Of a stretch of DNA of 7,818 nt, positions 5,854 through 7,818 are shown in pieces (position 1 is the first letter of the stretch; the number at the start of each line of letters is the position of its first letter). The notes beneath the pieces were generated by a model. The model was not told the origin of the DNA. It saw only the letters and a program-made list of their open reading frames with translations, and searched no databases. The translations under genes and the position numbers were made by a program. Origin of the DNA: Coprothermobacterota bacterium (lineage in GTDB: Bacteria; Caldisericota; JANLFM01); the NCBI GenBank assembly GCA_026389415.1, contig JAPLHX010000105.1, positions 1 through 7,818 on the forward strand. The letters run 5' to 3'.

Positions 5854-6020
5854 CGTTGGTTTTCCCTAGATGGGGCCACTAGAACCGGACTGCTTCGTTG
5901 TACCCCAAGAAGCTCTGTCAACCCGTTCCGACGGCACCGGCTGTCAGGAATAATTAGTGGCTGTCCCCAATGATCTGAATGATCTGTATTTCCCAATGAT
6001 CTGTATTTTGTCATCCTGAG
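5854..6020 (+). repeat. Long direct repeat, copy 1 (about 167 bp)
   Basis: Starts CGTTGGTTTTCCCTAGATGG and runs through CACTAGAACCGGACTGC, GACGGCACCGGCTGTCAGG, TTAGTGGCTGTCCCCAATG and AATGATCTG repeats to TTGTCATCCTGAG. It matches 7657-7816 with about 13 divergent bases near 5918-5930, a 10-bp gap, and an extra roughly 17-bp AATGATCTGTATT duplication in this copy. It flows directly into the inverted GTCATCCTGAGC module at 6010. Confidence 0.88.
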
Positions 6021-6070
6021 CCCTTCGCTTCGCTCAAGGGTAAACTCCGCAACGAAGGAATCTTGCCCTG
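6010..6070 (-). repeat. Inverted copy of the GTCATCCTGAGC/CGCGGAGTTTACCC module
   Basis: The reverse complement of this segment matches 1266-1325 almost base for base over about 60 bp: GGCAAGAT, CCTTCGT, GCGGAGTTTACCCTTGAGCG, AAGCGAAGGGCTCAGGATGAC. The 5' array and this copy are therefore in opposite orientations on either side of the central genes. Confidence 0.85.
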
Positions 6071-6123
6071 GGAAAGCTTGGGACTAGGTCTTTACATATG
6101 GCACAGTTCCGTTCCCCGGTTTC

Positions 6124-6150
6124 TAAGCATAATTAGTGGCTGTCCCCAAT
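6124..6150 (+). repeat. Short REP-like repeat, TTAGTGGCTGTCCCCAA family
   Basis: TAAGCATAATTAGTGGCTGT plus CCCCAAT (27 bp) is identical to 7758-7784; the core TTAGTGGCTGTCCCCAAT is also at 5953-5971. From general knowledge, its complement (GGGGACAGCCACTAATT) resembles intergenic motifs associated with REP-type transposases. Confidence 0.65.
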
Positions 6151-6213
6151 TATCTGCTTCTTGTTAATCGCAGAGGATAGATTCAGGAATCTTCCCTTGG
6201 CAGAGTGACTTAA

Positions 6214-6687
6214 CTATCGCGACTCGGCCAGGAAGCGAGAGAAGAGAGACAACTCCTCGCGAAGTAGAGGAAGAACTTGCGAAATTTTTACTACTAGGCG
6301 TTGCATCTGGTTTGGATCGAGCTGGAATGGATAGATATGGCGCACTACATGACGAAACTCACGGAGTTCATCGAGCATCTCCCGGCATTCCTGAGAGATC
6401 ACGGCTGGCCGTTGCGATGGCAACTCCATGGCCATCTGCAGCAAGAGAAGCTTGTGACTGTTTCCTCCCTGAGGCACCCCGTCATCGATATAGGTCGCGA
6501 TCCATAGGAATAGCTGCTCGATCCCCTCATAGAAACCATGGATGTTAAGGGCAATACCGTCCAGGTAGAGGTCGTCACTCGTGGTGAGGTATCCCTGCCA
6601 TGCTTTCTGAGCCCGTTGATGTGCGAAATCCAAGTTCTCGAGTTGCTGCTCGATCCGTTGACCGGCCTTGGTATTGAGTTCGTTCAT
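6214..6687 (-). CDS. hepT: HepT-like HEPN ribonuclease toxin
   Basis: The 157-residue all-helical protein contains the HEPN RNase motif R-x4-H-x-Y as Arg112...His117-Ile-Tyr119 within LREFRHVVRHIYPFQLDP (108-125). In the HepT family the Arg and His are catalytic for RNA cleavage, and the Tyr is the residue modified by the partner nucleotidyltransferase. Earlier segments such as LNIHGFYEGIEQLFLWIATY (48-67) form the conserved helix of this subgroup, and SHKLLLLQMA (77-86) matches the helix preceding the motif. The gene overlaps the upstream mntA stop by 4 bp (ATGA at 6687-6684), and AAGGGA lies about 7 nt before the ATG. Length is normal and all key residues are present, so the toxin appears intact. 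No T-rich terminator hairpin follows the TAG. Confidence 0.88.
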   Translation of the reverse strand: MNELNTKAGQRIEQQLENLDFAHQRAQKAWQGYLTTSDDLYLDGIALNIHGFYEGIEQLFLWIATYIDDGVPQGGNSHKLLLLQMAMELPSQRPAVISQECREMLDELREFRHVVRHIYPFQLDPNQMQRLVVKISQVLPLLREELSLFSRFLAESR

Positions 6688-7058
6688 AGGAGGATCCCTT
6701 CTTGCTCGATCCGCTCGCGTAGCTTGGGTTGACAGAATTCAACCGCCACCAGATCCACCGGGAAGTCGCTGGCTTCTTGCACCGCGCTTGTCGCTTGGAG
6801 GAAGCGGTCAGAAGCGATCCCCCACGCTGCCAGATCGATATCCGACCATGAGCCAAACCACTCCTGGCGCGTGATTGAACCGAAAACACACACTCGCTGG
6901 GCACCAAATTCCTGGTACAAGAGCTGTGCGAGGGCTTTGGCTTGTTGCGTTGCTTTCCGCCAACGCGCCGCAAAGAGTAAAAGATCATCTTCGGTGAACC
7001 GAAGAGGGCGATATTGTCTCCACTCTTCGGGAGTCATCTGGGCGGCTGTGCGTGCCAT
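6684..7058 (-). CDS. mntA: MntA-like minimal nucleotidyltransferase antitoxin
   Basis: The 124-residue Pol-beta-fold protein carries VFGSITRQEWFGSWSDIDLA (58-77), with Gly60-Ser61, Asp73/Asp75, and the third acidic residue Asp102 in FPVDLVAVEF (99-108). In characterised MntA-HepT systems this enzyme transfers AMP from ATP to a Tyr of HepT and so neutralises it. The spacer between GS and DxD is 11 residues rather than the often-quoted 10, a variant I recall in related WSDIDLA-type proteins. The start ATG 7058-7056 is chosen because AAGGAGG (7071-7065) is spaced 7 nt. An upstream in-frame ATG at 7145 would lie upstream of the perfect TATAAT and has no ribosome-binding site. The antitoxin gene comes first and is coupled to hepT by a 4-bp overlap. 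Confidence 0.88.
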   Translation of the reverse strand: MARTAAQMTPEEWRQYRPLRFTEDDLLLFAARWRKATQQAKALAQLLYQEFGAQRVCVFGSITRQEWFGSWSDIDLAAWGIASDRFLQATSAVQEASDFPVDLVAVEFCQPKLRERIEQEGILL

Positions 7059-7101
7059 CACCTCTCCTCCTTTCAACCGTGCGAACTGTTTCTCTGCAAC
7101 C

Positions 7102-7131
7102 ATTATAGCGGAGTTGCTCACTATGTGTCCC
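7102..7131 (-). promoter_or_regulatory. Promoter of the mntA-hepT operon
   Basis: A perfect -10 TATAAT (7107-7102) is preceded, with an 18-bp spacer, by GGGACA (7131-7126; 4 of 6 to TTGACA). Transcription would start near 7095, giving a leader of about 37 nt that contains the AAGGAGG ribosome-binding site and supports the start at 7058. Confidence 0.6.
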
Positions 7132-7186
7132 CCATGCTGATTCAATGGTCATCCATCATAAGAGTCGAACTGCAAGGATGGGGGGG

Positions 7187-7211
7187 AAGGAGGGTGCGAG
7201 CCCTCCTTTTT
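7187..7211 (+). terminator. Intrinsic-terminator-like hairpin (orphan on the plus strand)
   Basis: AAGGAGGG-TGCGAG-CCCTCCTT followed by TTT gives an 8-bp stem, a 6-nt loop and a T-rich tail on the plus strand. No plus-strand gene ends just before it. It lies immediately 3' of the minus-strand membrane-protein tail (stop at 7237-7235); in that direction the stem is the same but the following bases are C-rich. It may be a decayed terminator of that gene or belong to a lost plus-strand gene. Confidence 0.5.
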
Positions 7212-7234
7212 CAGATGGGAAGACCTTCGCCGCT

Positions 7235-7339
7235 TCAGGCTTCCCAGTTGCGCATCAACTTGGCCAGGCTTCCTTGGCCGCGCAGGGAGATGAGCAGGAG
7301 GAGGGGCGTCACCAGGAAGGGGAGGTCAATCCCCCAGAC
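7235..7339 (-). pseudogene. C-terminal tail of a membrane protein (5' part lost)
   Basis: The minus strand reads VWGIDLPFLVTPLLLLISLR, then GQGSLAKLMRNWEA and TGA (7237-7235). This is one hydrophobic helix followed by a short basic tail, as expected for the last transmembrane segment of a transporter. There is no start codon or ribosome-binding site, and upstream of about 7340 the same strand becomes antisense to the adenosyltransferase fragment. The LPF...P-LLLL-x-x-x-R pattern followed by a late Met-Arg-Asn weakly recalls Nramp-type metal transporter C termini, but the segment is too short to assign. The terminator-like hairpin just downstream supports this being a genuine gene 3' end. Confidence 0.45.
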
Positions 7340-7340
7340 C

Positions 7341-7565
7341 AAGCAAGCCGGTTGGCAGATCGGGGACCGGGTTCGCGTTCAGCTTGGAACCGGCACGCCG
7401 ACCGTCGTCCCCTTCGAGCACACCTACGGGGACGTGCCGGAGGGATCGCCGCTGATTTTCCAGGCCTCCACCGGCTTCCTCGAGCTGTCCATCAACATGG
7501 GCAACATGAAAGAGGCCTTAAGCGCCGAGATTGGCGCTCCGGTGGTGCTGGAGAAAGCGCCATAG
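7341..7565 (+). pseudogene. C-terminal fragment of SAM hydroxide adenosyltransferase (DUF62 family)
   Basis: About 74 residues ending at TAG 7563-7565 read IGDRVRVQLGTGTPTVVPFE, then HTYGDVPEG, LIFQASTGFLELSINMGNM, and GAPVVLEKAP. The order TY-x-DVP-x-G, S-x-GFLEL-x-x-N-x-G-N and a final G-x-x-V-x-L matches the C-terminal beta-barrel domain of the SAM hydroxide adenosyltransferase / chlorinase-fluorinase family. Full-length members are about 260-290 residues; the catalytic N-terminal SAM-binding domain and the linker are missing. The reading frame is open upstream to about 7014, but that part is antisense to mntA and to the membrane-protein tail and shows no homology. It is a decayed remnant, the only plus-strand protein-like sequence in the window. 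Confidence 0.75.
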
Positions 7566-7656
7566 CGTAACGCAACGGGAGTTCGCGCACAGCTCGGCTG
7601 ACTCCGGAATCGGCGGCACCGCCTTCTGGCTCCATCCGGCTCCCCGATTTCAAGCT
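7566..7656. other. Spacer with no recognised feature
   Basis: Between the adenosyltransferase stop and the second long repeat I see no gene, RNA or clear hairpin. Its end (CCGGCTCCCCGATTTCAAG) loosely resembles the sequence before the first long repeat but is not alignable with confidence. Confidence 0.5.
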
Positions 7657-7816
7657 CGTTGGTTTTCCCTAGATGGGGCTACTAGAACCGGACTGCTTCG
7701 TTGTACCCCAAGAAGCTCTACCAAACTGTTCTGACGGCACCGGCTGTCAGGAATAACTAAGCATAATTAGTGGCTGTCCCCAATGATCTGAATGATCTGT
7801 ATTTTGTCATCCTGAG
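7657..7816 (+). repeat. Long direct repeat, copy 2 (about 160 bp)
   Basis: Matches 5854-6020 at an offset of about 1803 bp: CGTTGGTTTTCCCTAGATGG, CTAGAACCGGACTGCTTCG, TTGTACCCCAAGAAGCTCT, GACGGCACCGGCTGTCAGG, then TAAGCATAATTAGTGGCTGT, tandem AATGATCTG and TTGTCATCCTGAG. This copy keeps a TAAGCATAA segment that copy 1 lacks and has no extra AATGATCTG unit. The window ends inside the following GTCATCCTGAG module. Confidence 0.88.
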
Positions 7817-7818
7817 GC

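Larger units (their letters stand above)
5590..6213. other. Gene-free, repeat-rich spacer between the amidohydrolase and the MntA-HepT operon
   Basis: I see no credible gene in this 624-bp stretch on either strand. Apparent reading frames lack ribosome-binding sites and change across the repeats. It holds the operon's probable promoter, a GTCATGCCGG-type element (5778-5806), one copy of the long direct repeat (5854-6020), an inverted GTCATCCTGAGC module (6010-6070) and a third copy of the TTAGTGGCTGTCCCC motif (6124-6150). Confidence 0.7.

Noticed and set aside
7014..7340. 5' part of a 183-residue plus-strand frame leading into the adenosyltransferase fragment
   Set aside because: It is antisense to mntA and to the membrane-protein tail and shows no resemblance to the adenosyltransferase N-terminal domain.
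1..7818. tRNA, rRNA or riboswitch
   Set aside because: No cloverleaf, rRNA or known riboswitch core is recognisable on either strand by reading.

Overview
The window looks like a GC-rich accessory region of a free-living, probably environmental bacterium. The protein styles (a secreted Kelch-repeat protein, an 8-oxoguanine-deaminase-type amidohydrolase beside an MFS transporter, several HEPN/nucleotidyltransferase genes) and the many dispersed GTCAYCCTGAGC-type extragenic repeats would fit a Chloroflexota-like genome. That assignment is an inference; there is no rRNA, tRNA or phylogenetic marker here to settle it.

Layout. All well-supported genes lie on the minus strand. Positions 1-726 hold the 5' part of a secreted Kelch beta-propeller gene that runs off the left edge, with a possible promoter and a hairpin-containing leader up to about 881. 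Positions 957-1373 are an array of extragenic repeat modules. Positions 1481-1991 hold a HEPN-domain gene joined to the C-terminal remnant of a nucleotidyltransferase, apparently the product of an internal deletion in a HEPN/MNT pair. Positions 2264-2826 are a complete ribbon-helix-helix antitoxin plus MazF-type toxin operon with an operator-like palindrome upstream. Positions 2961-5589 form the metabolic core: an 8-oxoguanine-deaminase-like amidohydrolase followed, 55 bp downstream, by an MFS transporter. Positions 5590-6213 are a gene-free, repeat-rich spacer. Positions 6214-7058 are an intact MntA-HepT toxin-antitoxin operon with a perfect TATAAT. Positions 7235-7565 hold the 3' ends of two oppositely oriented, formerly divergent genes: a membrane protein on minus and a SAM hydroxide adenosyltransferase on plus. 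They meet tail-preserved and head-lost at about 7340, which looks like a deletion scar. The window ends in a second copy of a roughly 160-bp repeat also found at 5854-6020.

How it works together. The deaminase and transporter probably form one transcription unit for uptake or export and deamination of an oxidised purine or related heterocycle. Around them lie three toxin-antitoxin-type loci (one decayed, two intact), two apparent deletion scars, and repeats in direct and inverted orientation. The overall picture is a plastic island where repeats and deletions have reshaped the DNA. I did not find a clearly new multi-gene system. The most unusual content is the repeat architecture and the two deletion scars.
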